From contig NZ_JAAKEN010000002.1 in assembly GCF_011039175.1 (NCBI RefSeq), positions 167,680 through 231,679 on the forward strand: a stretch of DNA of 64,000 nt, written 5' to 3'. This DNA is from Slackia sp. ZJ119 (lineage in GTDB: Bacteria; Actinomycetota; Coriobacteriia; Coriobacteriales; Eggerthellaceae). Shown here one piece after another: positions 33,784 to 42,821 of this stretch (positions are counted from its first letter, which is position 1; every line of letters starts with the position of its first letter). Under the pieces are notes generated by a model. That model did no database searches. It was not told the origin of the DNA and saw only the letters and a program-made list of their open reading frames with translations. The translations under genes and the position numbers were made by a program.

Positions 33784-34599
33784 ATGGGCAGCAAGGTGGC
33801 GTACATAGGGGGGTTAGCGGATACCGCGCAGCATCTTTATGATGCTTATTCCACCGTCATGAGCGAAAAGAGCTTGTCTGGCGTGCTTGACGCTATTCTG
33901 GGCGAACAACGTAATGACTACCCCCAGACAACAGCCCGTGATCTCATTAACCGTATAGTTCTCGGCAGCTATCCGAATGAAGCAACCATCAAGGCCAATT
34001 TCATCAATGGGATTCTTCTGCCGCAAAGCCCGAAGACAGTCTCGATATTTGAGCTGCCCATCGGCAGGAGTCGCGTAGACATGTGCAAGGTTAATGGCCA
34101 CAGCGCGGCCTACGAAATCAAGACTGATCTGGATACCTTCTACCGCCTAGAAGGCCAGCTTAGAGACTACTTCGACGTTTTTGAAACCGTGTATGTCGTG
34201 ACGTCGGAATCACGGTGGCGCGAATTGCCCGATTACGTGCCTGATGCATGCGGCATCTACTCTTACCGGCAACAGAAAGACGGTAGCTACAAGTTCTGTG
34301 CCCGCAGACGTGCCGTCAAGAGCGGCGACCTTGATTCCGAGAAGCAGCTCGCCGTAGTGCCCAAACAGCACCTATGCTCTTTTCTAAACAGGGACGGTAA
34401 AGGTATCTCCAAAGCCTCCCTTGTTAAGATTTGCCTGGAAGAACACGACGGCAACGAGATAAACCACCTCTTCAAGCGGTATCTCAAGCAACGTTATGGT
34501 TGTTATTGGGACAGATTCCGCGAACTCCAACCAGAGATATACGAGATTGACTATCAGTGGTTCTATCGTTATGGCCTCAGTCCACAAACCGTCTACTGA
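33784..34599 (+). CDS. sce7726-family protein (predicted PD-(D/E)XK fold)
   Basis: The 271-aa protein matches the sce7726 pattern: an N-terminal helical part, then FELPIGRSRVDMCKVNGHSAAYEIKTDLDTFYRLEGQL, in which D...E-x-K resembles a nuclease core, and DVFETVYVVT. GGAGGT precedes the ATG at 33784; in-frame upstream codons are not used. It is transcribed toward the sce7725-like gene and overlaps its end by 7 bp. The two families often occur together and are uncharacterised; a defence role is inference. Base composition is lower in GC than flanking phage genes. Confidence 0.75.
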   Translation: MGSKVAYIGGLADTAQHLYDAYSTVMSEKSLSGVLDAILGEQRNDYPQTTARDLINRIVLGSYPNEATIKANFINGILLPQSPKTVSIFELPIGRSRVDMCKVNGHSAAYEIKTDLDTFYRLEGQLRDYFDVFETVYVVTSESRWRELPDYVPDACGIYSYRQQKDGSYKFCARRRAVKSGDLDSEKQLAVVPKQHLCSFLNRDGKGISKASLVKICLEEHDGNEINHLFKRYLKQRYGCYWDRFRELQPEIYEIDYQWFYRYGLSPQTVY

Positions 34600-35729
34600 T
34601 CGAAATCTGGCCTGCATATCGCAAGCTGCTGAACGTACCTAACAAGCGTGTACTTAATCCACTCGGCGAAGGTATAGCCCTTGTCGTGTCTTTGGTACTT
34701 ATCGCGGATTGCCGCAAGGGCAAGACATGTATCATCATGTAAGATTTCGGTGTCGCCTAACATGCGCTCAACCACATCCCAAAAGCCGTCAGGCCCGAGC
34801 TCATAGTCATCTTTGACGTAAACTTTGAAACCATTGGCCTCCCCATCGTACATGATTGCAAGCGCACGGCCTTTGCTTGCCCCACTGTCCGGCAAGTTGT
34901 CTCTAAGCCCACCATAGTCGCCGACACTATCGAAACCATAATCCTTGTAGACGTCGAGATGGACGTTGTCTATCAGCTTTGTCACCTCTCCGTCCGCGCA
35001 GTCCTTAAAGTCCTTACCTGTCAGCTCCCTGTGCCGTGGAGAGCAAAGCGCAACCGCGTGTGCAGGGAGTTGCAGATTCTTTAGCCTCATGCATTCAACG
35101 GGCTTGGAGCGAATTGGCTGCTCATTAAAGTCGTAGATGAGATAATCCCCATCACGAAGCACCTGTTTAGCGACAGTTTCGTAACCGTCCATATCATCGA
35201 ACCTAAGCCCAATTCTCTGACAAGGATTGTCACGTCTCAAATCATTGACCAACGATGCGACTTCTCCTGCCGAGAGCACGTCATCCAACCCCTGCTTTAT
35301 CGTGATAACGGGTATGAGATGCGGGTAAGCGGTAATGCCCGAGATCTTCTCGATATATAGGGTGAGATCTCTGTTCAGCCGCAAGACGAGCTCGATCTTA
35401 CCGGCATCATAATGATATCTACCGAGGTCGCACCTAAAGTAGTCCACAAGCACATCTCTGCCGGGGAACAGGTCTGAGATCATTTGCAAAGTCACATCGC
35501 GTTCGGTGCGCCGGTCAGGGATTCGATAGCTGCGAACAATCCCGTCGCTGCAGAGTTGTTTACGCTTCACCAGCTCCCCAGTATCCGGGTCAACCAAGTC
35601 ATCACACTTACGAGTCTCCTTGATAATCTCGACAAGAGGCACCATGTCAGAACGGAGATACCCGTGCTCCTGGAGCTGCTTCATTGCCGCAATTTCGTAG
35701 GGCCTGTTCTTCATTGCAATAACGTACAT
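34593..35729 (-). CDS. sce7725-family (beta-family) protein
   Basis: The 378-aa protein starts MYVIAMKNRPYEIAAMKQLQEHG and has the sce7725/beta-family layout: VPLVEIIKET, a central TIM-barrel-like region (YPHLIPVITIKQGLDDVLSAGEVASLVNDL, IGLRFDDMDGYE, GDYLIYDFNEQPI) and a C-terminal helical part. Its natural partner, a sce7726 protein, is encoded convergently. Function is unknown. Confidence 0.75.
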   Translation of the reverse strand: MYVIAMKNRPYEIAAMKQLQEHGYLRSDMVPLVEIIKETRKCDDLVDPDTGELVKRKQLCSDGIVRSYRIPDRRTERDVTLQMISDLFPGRDVLVDYFRCDLGRYHYDAGKIELVLRLNRDLTLYIEKISGITAYPHLIPVITIKQGLDDVLSAGEVASLVNDLRRDNPCQRIGLRFDDMDGYETVAKQVLRDGDYLIYDFNEQPIRSKPVECMRLKNLQLPAHAVALCSPRHRELTGKDFKDCADGEVTKLIDNVHLDVYKDYGFDSVGDYGGLRDNLPDSGASKGRALAIMYDGEANGFKVYVKDDYELGPDGFWDVVERMLGDTEILHDDTCLALAAIRDKYQRHDKGYTFAEWIKYTLVRYVQQLAICRPDFDQ

Positions 35730-35743
35730 AGGGCGCGCCTCCG

Positions 35744-36808
35744 CTACTCAAACCGATCTTTGAGATAGTTGAACTCATCAAAACCGATGTGCCGGTCATG
35801 CTGAAGGAAGGCAACAACGATACCCGGCGTTACCCTCTGCTCGGCCGCAAACTCCTTGATGTTGGCGCTCGAATACCCGCCGTTCTTGACGAATTGCTCA
35901 TAGGCTGAGGGATCTACGAAGAAACTACGGGCAGACGCGTTCGCTCTGCCATCGGCATCGCCGGTGCTCCTCAACTCATCGGCATCCTCGATGGAAACCC
36001 CGGTCTTCTTGAGGTCAAAGCCGTCGAGGAGATGGCCGAGCTCGTGGCCTATTGCAAACCATGCGTCACCGTGCGTCTTGTAGCGTCCGCTGATGTAGAT
36101 GGTCGGATGCCCCTCGTAAGCAGTCAGTGCGCCACGCACCTTCGCGTTTCCGATGGCTTTCCGATAGACGAGAAAAACTCCAACCGAATTAAGTAGCATG
36201 CGACAGCTCTTGAGCGATGCGAAGAAGTCCGTATTCGATGCCACGTCCTTGAGTATGGGCAGTACGCTGCGAAACGCATCCTCGGAGTATTCTGGTGAGC
36301 CCTCCACATCATTCTGCTCGGAAACCTCCTCTTCGCAAAGTTTGAGCCATACGACGATGGCCTCATCCTCACCGCCGTCTTGCATGAACTCGATTCCACC
36401 GGGGACTGCATACCGATAACGGTCAAAAGTCGACACGCCAAGCAACTTGAGCATGCTGATGGCCTGCTCGACAAGAGGGGCCCATCCCATGCCAAGAGCT
36501 TCCTTGAAGTGAAACCTCTCCGCAATACCCCTAAGGTCCAGCACCTCAAGCTCGTGCTCCTCCTTCTCTCGTGCGAGGCACTCCTGATATTTCACTTCAT
36601 AATTGAGCCAAAAGCTGGCAGGCACGTCAGGCATGAGCTTTTCAAGCTTCAGCGCCATCTCCTCGGTAAGCCTCGTCTTTCCATTGAGCATCTTGGAGAG
36701 GTGTCTCTCGCTGACGCCAATGCGCTTCGACACTTCCTTCTGCGTCAGCCCGCGTGCGTCCAGATACTCTTTAATAACTTCGCCTGGTGCAACGATGAAT
36801 CCACTCAT
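35744..36808 (-). CDS. XRE antitoxin fused to an ImmA/IrrE metallopeptidase domain
   Basis: The 354-aa protein has an N-terminal helix-turn-helix of HigA type (GEVIKEYLDARGLTQKEVSKRIGVSERHLSKMLNG, residues 8-45) and a C-terminal ImmA/IrrE peptidase with AIGHELGHLLDGF (HExxH zinc motif, about residue 252). Directly upstream is a HigB-like toxin, so this is the antitoxin of a higBA-type module with the peptidase domain attached. It should bind its own promoter and may cleave a regulator. Confidence 0.85.
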   Translation of the reverse strand: MSGFIVAPGEVIKEYLDARGLTQKEVSKRIGVSERHLSKMLNGKTRLTEEMALKLEKLMPDVPASFWLNYEVKYQECLAREKEEHELEVLDLRGIAERFHFKEALGMGWAPLVEQAISMLKLLGVSTFDRYRYAVPGGIEFMQDGGEDEAIVVWLKLCEEEVSEQNDVEGSPEYSEDAFRSVLPILKDVASNTDFFASLKSCRMLLNSVGVFLVYRKAIGNAKVRGALTAYEGHPTIYISGRYKTHGDAWFAIGHELGHLLDGFDLKKTGVSIEDADELRSTGDADGRANASARSFFVDPSAYEQFVKNGGYSSANIKEFAAEQRVTPGIVVAFLQHDRHIGFDEFNYLKDRFE

Positions 36809-36823
36809 GTTCTCTCACCTCTC

Positions 36824-37144
36824 TCATCGCTCGTGGTAGTCGGTAATGTCTTCGACTCGTATGGATGTTATGGTTGTCAAGTCCTCTGGGTCGAAATCGC
36901 CAATCGGTCTAACTATCAGTCGCTTGCTCCTGCTCACATCGATGCCCCAACAGCCCTCGTAATTCCCGGTCAGCTTATGCCTTCTGGGCGGTGGCAGATG
37001 CGTGATTTCGCTCAGGCTCGCCGCGACGCGCAAGTCTGACATGCGACGAGTAAGCGTCCTGGCTATATCCCCATGCTTCTTGGCGATAAGGCGCGGGTCT
37101 TCCAAGATCTTCTTCATCGCATTGTTGGCATACTCGATCTCCAT
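36824..37144 (-). CDS. higB: HigB/RelE-superfamily toxin
   Basis: The 106-aa protein (MEIEYANNAMKKILEDPRLIAKKHGD) has the HigB/RelE mRNA-interferase layout, with LRVAASLSEITHLPPPRRHKLTGNYEGCWGIDV and a final beta strand RLIVRPIGDF; homologues cut mRNA on the ribosome. GGAGGT is 4 nt before the ATG at 37144. Toxin-before-antitoxin order with a 15-bp gap is typical of higBA. Confidence 0.85.
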   Translation of the reverse strand: MEIEYANNAMKKILEDPRLIAKKHGDIARTLTRRMSDLRVAASLSEITHLPPPRRHKLTGNYEGCWGIDVSRSKRLIVRPIGDFDPEDLTTITSIRVEDITDYHER

Positions 37145-37281
37145 ATGCACCTCCTAGCTGGATGGTATCACGATTGACCTATGAGGTCAATTTCTATTAC
37201 GGTTCTCTTATGCCAATTGATCAAACCCCTTCGGTCGTGGGAGAATCAGACCGTCCAGCATAGCCTACTAGGGAGACACAA

Positions 37282-37629
37282 ATGCACTCTTGGCATCACG
37301 TAGCCATAGCCGACCTAGAATCCCGCCCCGAGTGCGTCCACCGCGCCTACCTCGATCCCGATGACGCTTGGAACGGCTGGGCATGCCCCTACTTCGAAAA
37401 ATCCGAGGTCGAGCGCATGTCAGCGTGGCTCCCAGAGTTCGATGACGGCCTCGTATACGACGAGGCCACCGATACCTTCACCGCCACCTATGACCCCGAT
37501 GCCCCAGAATCATTCACTGGCACCGACATCGATGGCGTGCATCTCTATCCCATCGGCAACGGATCGTGGACATGGTCGATTGTTGACGGCAGCACGGAAG
37601 AATCAATATCACCCGAGAACAGCCAGTAG
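37282..37629 (+). CDS. very acidic orphan protein in the defence cargo
   Basis: A 115-aa protein (MHSWHHVAIADLESRPECVHRAYLDPDDAW) with about 24 Asp/Glu against four Lys/Arg, no recognised domain and several Trp/Tyr residues. GGGAGACAC precedes the ATG. It is divergent from the toxin gene and its end overlaps the LlaJI-type nuclease gene by 21 bp on the opposite strand. The acidity would suit a DNA-mimic or anti-defence protein, but this is speculation. Confidence 0.55.
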   Translation: MHSWHHVAIADLESRPECVHRAYLDPDDAWNGWACPYFEKSEVERMSAWLPEFDDGLVYDEATDTFTATYDPDAPESFTGTDIDGVHLYPIGNGSWTWSIVDGSTEESISPENSQ

Positions 37630-39072
37630 CTCCGCATTATCCAGCGTCACGTCCGCCAGGTAAGCATCGAACACCATCTCCGCAGGCAGCGCATAAAGCT
37701 CTACCGCGTTCGAGAACGGCTCATCCTCCTCGGCGATCACGCCGGGGAACCGCACCCGCCCAGTGTGTTTGATGGCGTCTCCAGCCGACGGCGCGAGAAA
37801 CGCGTTCACCACACGTTCGTACCCGTGCGCGAGCACGAAGTCGCGATAGGCTGTCTGATACAGGAACTGCTTGGTCACCGACTCCACGCCAGGCACGCCG
37901 TTCACGCTCGCGCCAAGCTCAGGCGTGTAGTACTTGGCATCAAGGATGGCAAACACGCTGTTGTCCGCCCGATCATGGTGCAGAAGGACAGTGTCGGGTA
38001 TGAGCGTAGCGACGTCACCGCATTCGTCCTCACCGTCATCTCCAGGAACTGTCCACTGCGGCCTTGGGATGATGTCGATGAGCCTAGTGCCGCCCATCGT
38101 GTTGAAGGGCTCCACGAGAGCGACGTCCAAATCAGCTAGCCGCTTGCCCAACGCATCATCAAAAGCGACCTTGCAAGCTTCCTCCCACACGTGGTAGAAG
38201 CTCGATGTCCCCAGGCAAAGCGGCGTATCCTGCCGAACGGCCGAGTCATCATCCGTCACGTAGCGTAGCAGCAGGTCGATTAAGTCCTGCTTCCAGGTGA
38301 TAAACTGCACGGCACGCTCGCGCTCAAGCCTATACGCAATAAAATCGGCGTCACCGAAGTTCTCCACGACAGCGTCGGTCAGCCACACCTCGTCGAGCGC
38401 CAGAAGAGACGCGAGCCCGCTGTCCTGCATAAACTTCGAGCACTCCGTAAGCACGGCACGATGCAGCCTCATCACGAAATCCGCCGCGTCTTGGTCGCTC
38501 TCCACGGTCTTGTAGTCGACGTAGATGGGCCTGCCGTTGCTCATGAAGGGGAGATTCGACGCGATGGTGCGCTCCCAACTGATTCCACCGGGACCGTTGT
38601 CCGCAAGCGTCTTGACGTAGTTCTCGTACACGCCGTACTCGTCGTACATCTCGAGGAGCATCAACATGAGCGCCAGTCGGTCGTTGGCCCGCATGCCCTC
38701 CTCGGTCATGGCGGCGATGTCTGTGTAACTGCCGCCATGCTTGCGCAGCACGCGGAAGATCTGCCGCATCGCCCTTTGCGCAGTCTCGCCAGGGTCACAG
38801 GCATCGACAACAGGAAGGTACTTCGGGTAGACGATGATGCAGAGGTCGTCCACCAGAACGAGTCCGACATAGACGAACTGGTAGCTCCCGCGCACAGGTG
38901 CGTCATGCAGAGCGTCGTACTCCTTCTCATCATCGTTGGTGCGCAGCTTGAGCACGCCATGGGCGCACAGCAAGCGGATGTAGCGAATCGCTTCATCGGC
39001 ATCCACGTGCAGTATGCGCGCGAGACTGTTCGGCGTGTGAAACGACAGCTCGCGGATGTAGAGCGTTCGCAT
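37609..39072 (-). CDS. LlaJI-type restriction endonuclease (McrC-like subunit)
   Basis: The 487-aa protein ends in a PD-(D/E)XK nuclease core: LIPDTVLLHHDRADNSVFAILDAKYY (Asp...Asp-Ala-Lys, about residues 365-390), with an N-terminal domain MRTLYIRELSFHTPNSLARIL and the DLCIIVYPKYLP strand of the LlaJI family (PF09563 type). It is the nuclease partner of the GTPase encoded 3 bp upstream. Part of the four-gene restriction operon 42821-37609. Confidence 0.87.
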   Translation of the reverse strand: MRTLYIRELSFHTPNSLARILHVDADEAIRYIRLLCAHGVLKLRTNDDEKEYDALHDAPVRGSYQFVYVGLVLVDDLCIIVYPKYLPVVDACDPGETAQRAMRQIFRVLRKHGGSYTDIAAMTEEGMRANDRLALMLMLLEMYDEYGVYENYVKTLADNGPGGISWERTIASNLPFMSNGRPIYVDYKTVESDQDAADFVMRLHRAVLTECSKFMQDSGLASLLALDEVWLTDAVVENFGDADFIAYRLERERAVQFITWKQDLIDLLLRYVTDDDSAVRQDTPLCLGTSSFYHVWEEACKVAFDDALGKRLADLDVALVEPFNTMGGTRLIDIIPRPQWTVPGDDGEDECGDVATLIPDTVLLHHDRADNSVFAILDAKYYTPELGASVNGVPGVESVTKQFLYQTAYRDFVLAHGYERVVNAFLAPSAGDAIKHTGRVRFPGVIAEEDEPFSNAVELYALPAEMVFDAYLADVTLDNAELLAVLG

Positions 39073-39075
39073 GTG

Positions 39076-40986
39076 CTACGCCTCGCCGTCTATGCCGTCC
39101 GGCTCTTCCGCCTCGTCATCCTTGCCGTCATCGATGGCTGCAAGCTCTTTCATCCCCTTAAATGCGAGCTCGCCCCTTTCCTTGAAGTCTTCGCAGATCT
39201 CAGAATAGGTGGGGTTTCCCTCCTTGCTGAACACCTTAGACTTCTTGGTCTTTGCTGCGTCCTCAAACAGATAGAGCAGCACCTTGTTCATGAAGGTTTG
39301 GGTGAAGTGTGCGGTATCGCGCAGCCGCGACGGAGATATAAAGAACGGGCCGAGCAGCTTATCCTCGTTTACGCCGGCATCGAGAAGCACTTTGTTTATA
39401 CCGCGGCGCAGAGCGTCCCAGCTGACCATACGTACGGGCTTGCCAAGCGGCACAGCGATACCGTCCAGCTTCGCGCTGCCATCGTTGATACCCATATAAC
39501 GGAAATCCCAGCGGCGCTTGAAGGCCGTGTCCATGGGGAAAACGCCCTGGTCCGCGCTGTTCATTGTTGCCCAGATATACATGTTGGGTGGAAGAGAAAG
39601 CCTGCCTATTTCGTTCCTCAGGCGCTCCTGCTCTGCAAGTAGTCTAACGGGTTCTGCAATGTGTCCGTTTGTTGCGTACTCGGGAATGAACACCTCAAAG
39701 TACGCGCGCATCTCGCGTGGTACTGCTATTTCGTATTCGCTCCTGCCTGTCTCGCCTCGGTCGAGTAGCTGAAACACGTCGCCAAACGCAGCTGCGGGAT
39801 TCGCCCGGTTTATCTCCTCGATGATTAGTAGGTGGTTTATTTCGGGGTTCTGCACAGCCGCAATGTACGTCTCGAGGAAGGGACCTGGCACAAATCCATA
39901 TGTAATCTCGCTCAAAACGGTTTCGTTGCCATCTTCGTCAAGTATTGTCCGTTCAGCGGTGATTGGCTTGTAGCAACCCACGAACTGAGCGTAGGTGTAA
40001 TCAGGATGGAACGTCACCCTACGGACGTTCTTCTTGTCGAAGCATTTCTCTGCCAACCGTGCGAGCTGGTAGGACTTGCCCGTGCCAGGTGCTCCAAAAA
40101 AGATGAGGTTACGAGGTTCGTTCACCTTCGACGGAACTGGTGATGTCGATTCGCTCGAGAAGACGGGCTTGCCGACAACTTCCATGATCGTAGGCAGCGG
40201 ATCCCCGATACCTGTGTATGTTGTCGGATACTCGTGTGCCACTAGGCTCATGAGTTCAGTTGTCTTGGCGTAGCAATCCTCGTGATTGAAATCGATGCTC
40301 CCAAGAAGCACGTCCCTGAAATAGCTCAGTATTCCGCGTATGGGTTCCGAGAGGGCATCGCAGTTGGTGGCGGCAAAGATGATGTCGTTCGCACGCCTCG
40401 TATAGTCGAGCTTGAAGAACATAGCAGAGCCTGTCGGCTTGCCATCGGGCGTTGCGTATCCGTTCTGCTTTGACATGCCGCCACTGAAAACGTAATCCTT
40501 CGGTATGAAATGCGCTTCGTCACCGCTTCCAAGCTCGCAGTCGAGCCACATGGACCTAAGCCAATAGTTGTCTTTTGTGAGCGGGGAGAGCTCCAATGAT
40601 GCAGCCATGTTGATTGTTGTAGTCTCGGGGAGCATCATCGCAGCCGGAAGCAGGAGGCTCGGCCTTACCTTGCCGCCGCCAAGTCCCAGTTTCATCTGCT
40701 GGCTGCCTGCACCGCGCGGCGATATCGGGTACCGGTAGGCTTCCTCTGTGCCAAGATCAACGTCACGAACATCTCCGTCAGCATCGCTGAATCTGAAGAC
40801 GAAAGAAGCAGTCATTCCACCAAGTTCCCGAGAAGCGAACTTGCCTCCGTCGCCATCGTAGAATGAGCCGCCTAGGAACGCCTGCCCACCGCCACTGTTT
40901 GCGTTGTAGTCAAGATGAAAGTCGTATTCGTCGCCACGATAAGTCTGATAATCGTCAATCTGCTTGAAGTACGACACGATATTCAC
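39076..40986 (-). CDS. LlaJI-type restriction GTPase (McrB-like AAA+ subunit)
   Basis: The 636-aa protein has an N-terminal specificity domain of about 290 residues and a McrB-type AAA+ motor: Walker A LIFFGAPGTGKSYQLARL, Walker B region LLIIEEINRANPAAAFGDVFQLLDR, and the McrB signature WATMNSADQGVFPMDTAFKRRWDF. With the McrC-like subunit it translocates and cuts unmodified DNA. The start is GTG at 40986 or the GTG at 40977, which has the better AGAGGTG spacing. Confidence 0.88.
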   Translation of the reverse strand: MNIVSYFKQIDDYQTYRGDEYDFHLDYNANSGGGQAFLGGSFYDGDGGKFASRELGGMTASFVFRFSDADGDVRDVDLGTEEAYRYPISPRGAGSQQMKLGLGGGKVRPSLLLPAAMMLPETTTINMAASLELSPLTKDNYWLRSMWLDCELGSGDEAHFIPKDYVFSGGMSKQNGYATPDGKPTGSAMFFKLDYTRRANDIIFAATNCDALSEPIRGILSYFRDVLLGSIDFNHEDCYAKTTELMSLVAHEYPTTYTGIGDPLPTIMEVVGKPVFSSESTSPVPSKVNEPRNLIFFGAPGTGKSYQLARLAEKCFDKKNVRRVTFHPDYTYAQFVGCYKPITAERTILDEDGNETVLSEITYGFVPGPFLETYIAAVQNPEINHLLIIEEINRANPAAAFGDVFQLLDRGETGRSEYEIAVPREMRAYFEVFIPEYATNGHIAEPVRLLAEQERLRNEIGRLSLPPNMYIWATMNSADQGVFPMDTAFKRRWDFRYMGINDGSAKLDGIAVPLGKPVRMVSWDALRRGINKVLLDAGVNEDKLLGPFFISPSRLRDTAHFTQTFMNKVLLYLFEDAAKTKKSKVFSKEGNPTYSEICEDFKERGELAFKGMKELAAIDDGKDDEAEEPDGIDGEA

Positions 40987-40989
40987 CTC

Positions 40990-41886
40990 TTATTGCTCAG
41001 CGATGCTTTCATATTTCAATACCCGTTCTGCCACATATTTCGCCAATGCCGGCGGCACCGCATTCCCGATAGCCAGCTCGACACTCGTCTTGGCTCCCTC
41101 AAACTTGAAGCTTTCAGGAAATGATTGAAGATAGCTACGCTCCTTCGTCGTGAGCGCGCGTACGCCGTCCTCGATTGCGGCCGCGTCGGCATGGTGGCGT
41201 TTGTAGTTCTCCGGAATAGGACGGTTGATGCCTCGTATCGTGGCAGAAGGCTCATCAATCGAGAATACTCCGCGGCGGGCGTAGCTACGTGGATGCATGT
41301 AGTAGTACTGTGTCCCCAGCTTGTCACCAAGGTAGTCTCGCACCGTCATCTGCTTCTCACTAAGCCCCGTCTCAATGGCTTCGTCCAGAAAACCGTCTTC
41401 CGAGCCGAGATGTCCGACAAGAATGAACCGCTTGCGCGCCTGAGGAACACCGCACCTGCTGGCATCTAGAACGCGTGCGGTCAAACCGTAGCCAGCATCG
41501 CTGAGCATGGTCTTCATAACTGGCAACGTGCCGAACCGTTCGATGTTGTAGACATTCTCGAACACCACCCATTCAGGCTTCACGCCACAGACGATCTCGG
41601 CAAAGCGGATGGTGAGGTTCGCGCGAGCCCCCACTTCACGTTTACCGGCAATAGAGTAGTCCTGACAGGGGGGTCCTCCCATGATGACGTCTGGTTTGAG
41701 TGCCTTGATGACGTCAATGGTGTCCTCGTCGCAGAGGTCTTTCTCGTACATCGGGTGCTCGAAGTTTGCGCGATATATCTCAACAGCAGGCTTCCAGTTG
41801 TCGAACGCCGCGACTACTTCTATACCAGCCTGCTCGAACCCAAGCGACATGCCGCCGCAGCCCGCGAAAACGTCCACAGCTTTCAT
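40990..41886 (-). CDS. C5-cytosine DNA methyltransferase 1
   Basis: The 298-aa enzyme has the ordered C5-methyltransferase motifs: I VFAGCGGMSLGFEQAG, IV GGPPCQDYSIAG (catalytic Cys), VI FENV, VIII QARKRFILVG and X AIGNAVPPALAKYV. It protects one strand of the asymmetric site presumably cut by the LlaJI-type enzyme. It overlaps the upstream methyltransferase gene by 4 bp and is closely related to it, indicating duplication. Confidence 0.95.
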   Translation of the reverse strand: MKAVDVFAGCGGMSLGFEQAGIEVVAAFDNWKPAVEIYRANFEHPMYEKDLCDEDTIDVIKALKPDVIMGGPPCQDYSIAGKREVGARANLTIRFAEIVCGVKPEWVVFENVYNIERFGTLPVMKTMLSDAGYGLTARVLDASRCGVPQARKRFILVGHLGSEDGFLDEAIETGLSEKQMTVRDYLGDKLGTQYYYMHPRSYARRGVFSIDEPSATIRGINRPIPENYKRHHADAAAIEDGVRALTTKERSYLQSFPESFKFEGAKTSVELAIGNAVPPALAKYVAERVLKYESIAEQ

Positions 41887-42821
41887 CGCTCAGCGCCGTC
41901 CTTCGTCCCAATGTAGGCAAGAAGCGCCGAAGCGACGTACTTCGCGAGGTTTACTGGTACGGCGTTTCCGATCATCGTGTTCACATCAGATTTCCCGCCG
42001 AAGAACTCGAACTCCTCGGGGAAGGTCTGGATATAGCTCCGTTCCTTTGGCGTCAGTATCCTAGTTTCGCTCACTGGTGCAGAGTCCTTGGGGTTGCCCT
42101 TATATCCAGGTGGTATGGGCCTGTCTATAGCCCTGATGGTCATTGAAGGTTCGTCGATGCTGAAAACACCGCGACGGCTGTAGTTCGTAGGCACGCGGAA
42201 ATAATGCTCGATCCCAAGGGAGTCACCAAGGTAATCGCGAATGGTCATCGGTTTCTCAGCAAGTCCCGCATCAAGCTCAGCTGCAAGGAAGTCCTCTTCT
42301 TCGCCGAGCCCACCCACGATAAACATGCGTTTTCTCGTCTGTGGAACCCCGCAATAGGAGGCATTAAGGATTTTGCAGGTGAGACCGTATCCCGCATTGT
42401 GGAAGTTGTCGCACACCGTCCTAAATGACTGCGTGTTCTTGATAGTCGCGACGTTTTCCATCACGAACCAATGTGGCCTCACCGTAGTCACGATTCTCGA
42501 AAAAGCGACGGAGAGAATGGCACGGCCGCCGTTTTCGTCTTGATGCCCAGCGGTTGAGAAGTCCTGACATGGCGGCCCGCCAAAAATCACCGTTGGATGG
42601 TAGGCCTCAACTGCTGTAACAGCCGCATCCACATCCGAAAGATCTTGTTGGAAGATGGGGTGATCGAAGTTCTTGCGGTAAACCTCGACAGCTGGTGACC
42701 AGTAGTCAAAAGCTGCTGCAACATTGAACCCAGCATTCTGGAAGCCGAGGGACATCCCCCCACATCCGGAGAAGAGGTCCACGGCAGAAAGAGTAGCGTC
42801 TGTGTTCTGCCGTTCGGTCAC
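41883..42821 (-). CDS. C5-cytosine DNA methyltransferase 2
   Basis: The 312-aa enzyme has motif I LFSGCGGMSLGFQNAG, IV GGPPCQDFSTAG, VI MENVATI, VIII QTRKRMFIVGG and X MIGNAVPVNLAKYV. Two C5 methyltransferases followed by McrB- and McrC-like genes is the exact organisation of LlaJI, where each methylase modifies one strand of an asymmetric site. First gene of the restriction operon; its promoter should lie in the gap to 43383. Confidence 0.95.
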   Translation of the reverse strand: MTERQNTDATLSAVDLFSGCGGMSLGFQNAGFNVAAAFDYWSPAVEVYRKNFDHPIFQQDLSDVDAAVTAVEAYHPTVIFGGPPCQDFSTAGHQDENGGRAILSVAFSRIVTTVRPHWFVMENVATIKNTQSFRTVCDNFHNAGYGLTCKILNASYCGVPQTRKRMFIVGGLGEEEDFLAAELDAGLAEKPMTIRDYLGDSLGIEHYFRVPTNYSRRGVFSIDEPSMTIRAIDRPIPPGYKGNPKDSAPVSETRILTPKERSYIQTFPEEFEFFGGKSDVNTMIGNAVPVNLAKYVASALLAYIGTKDGAER

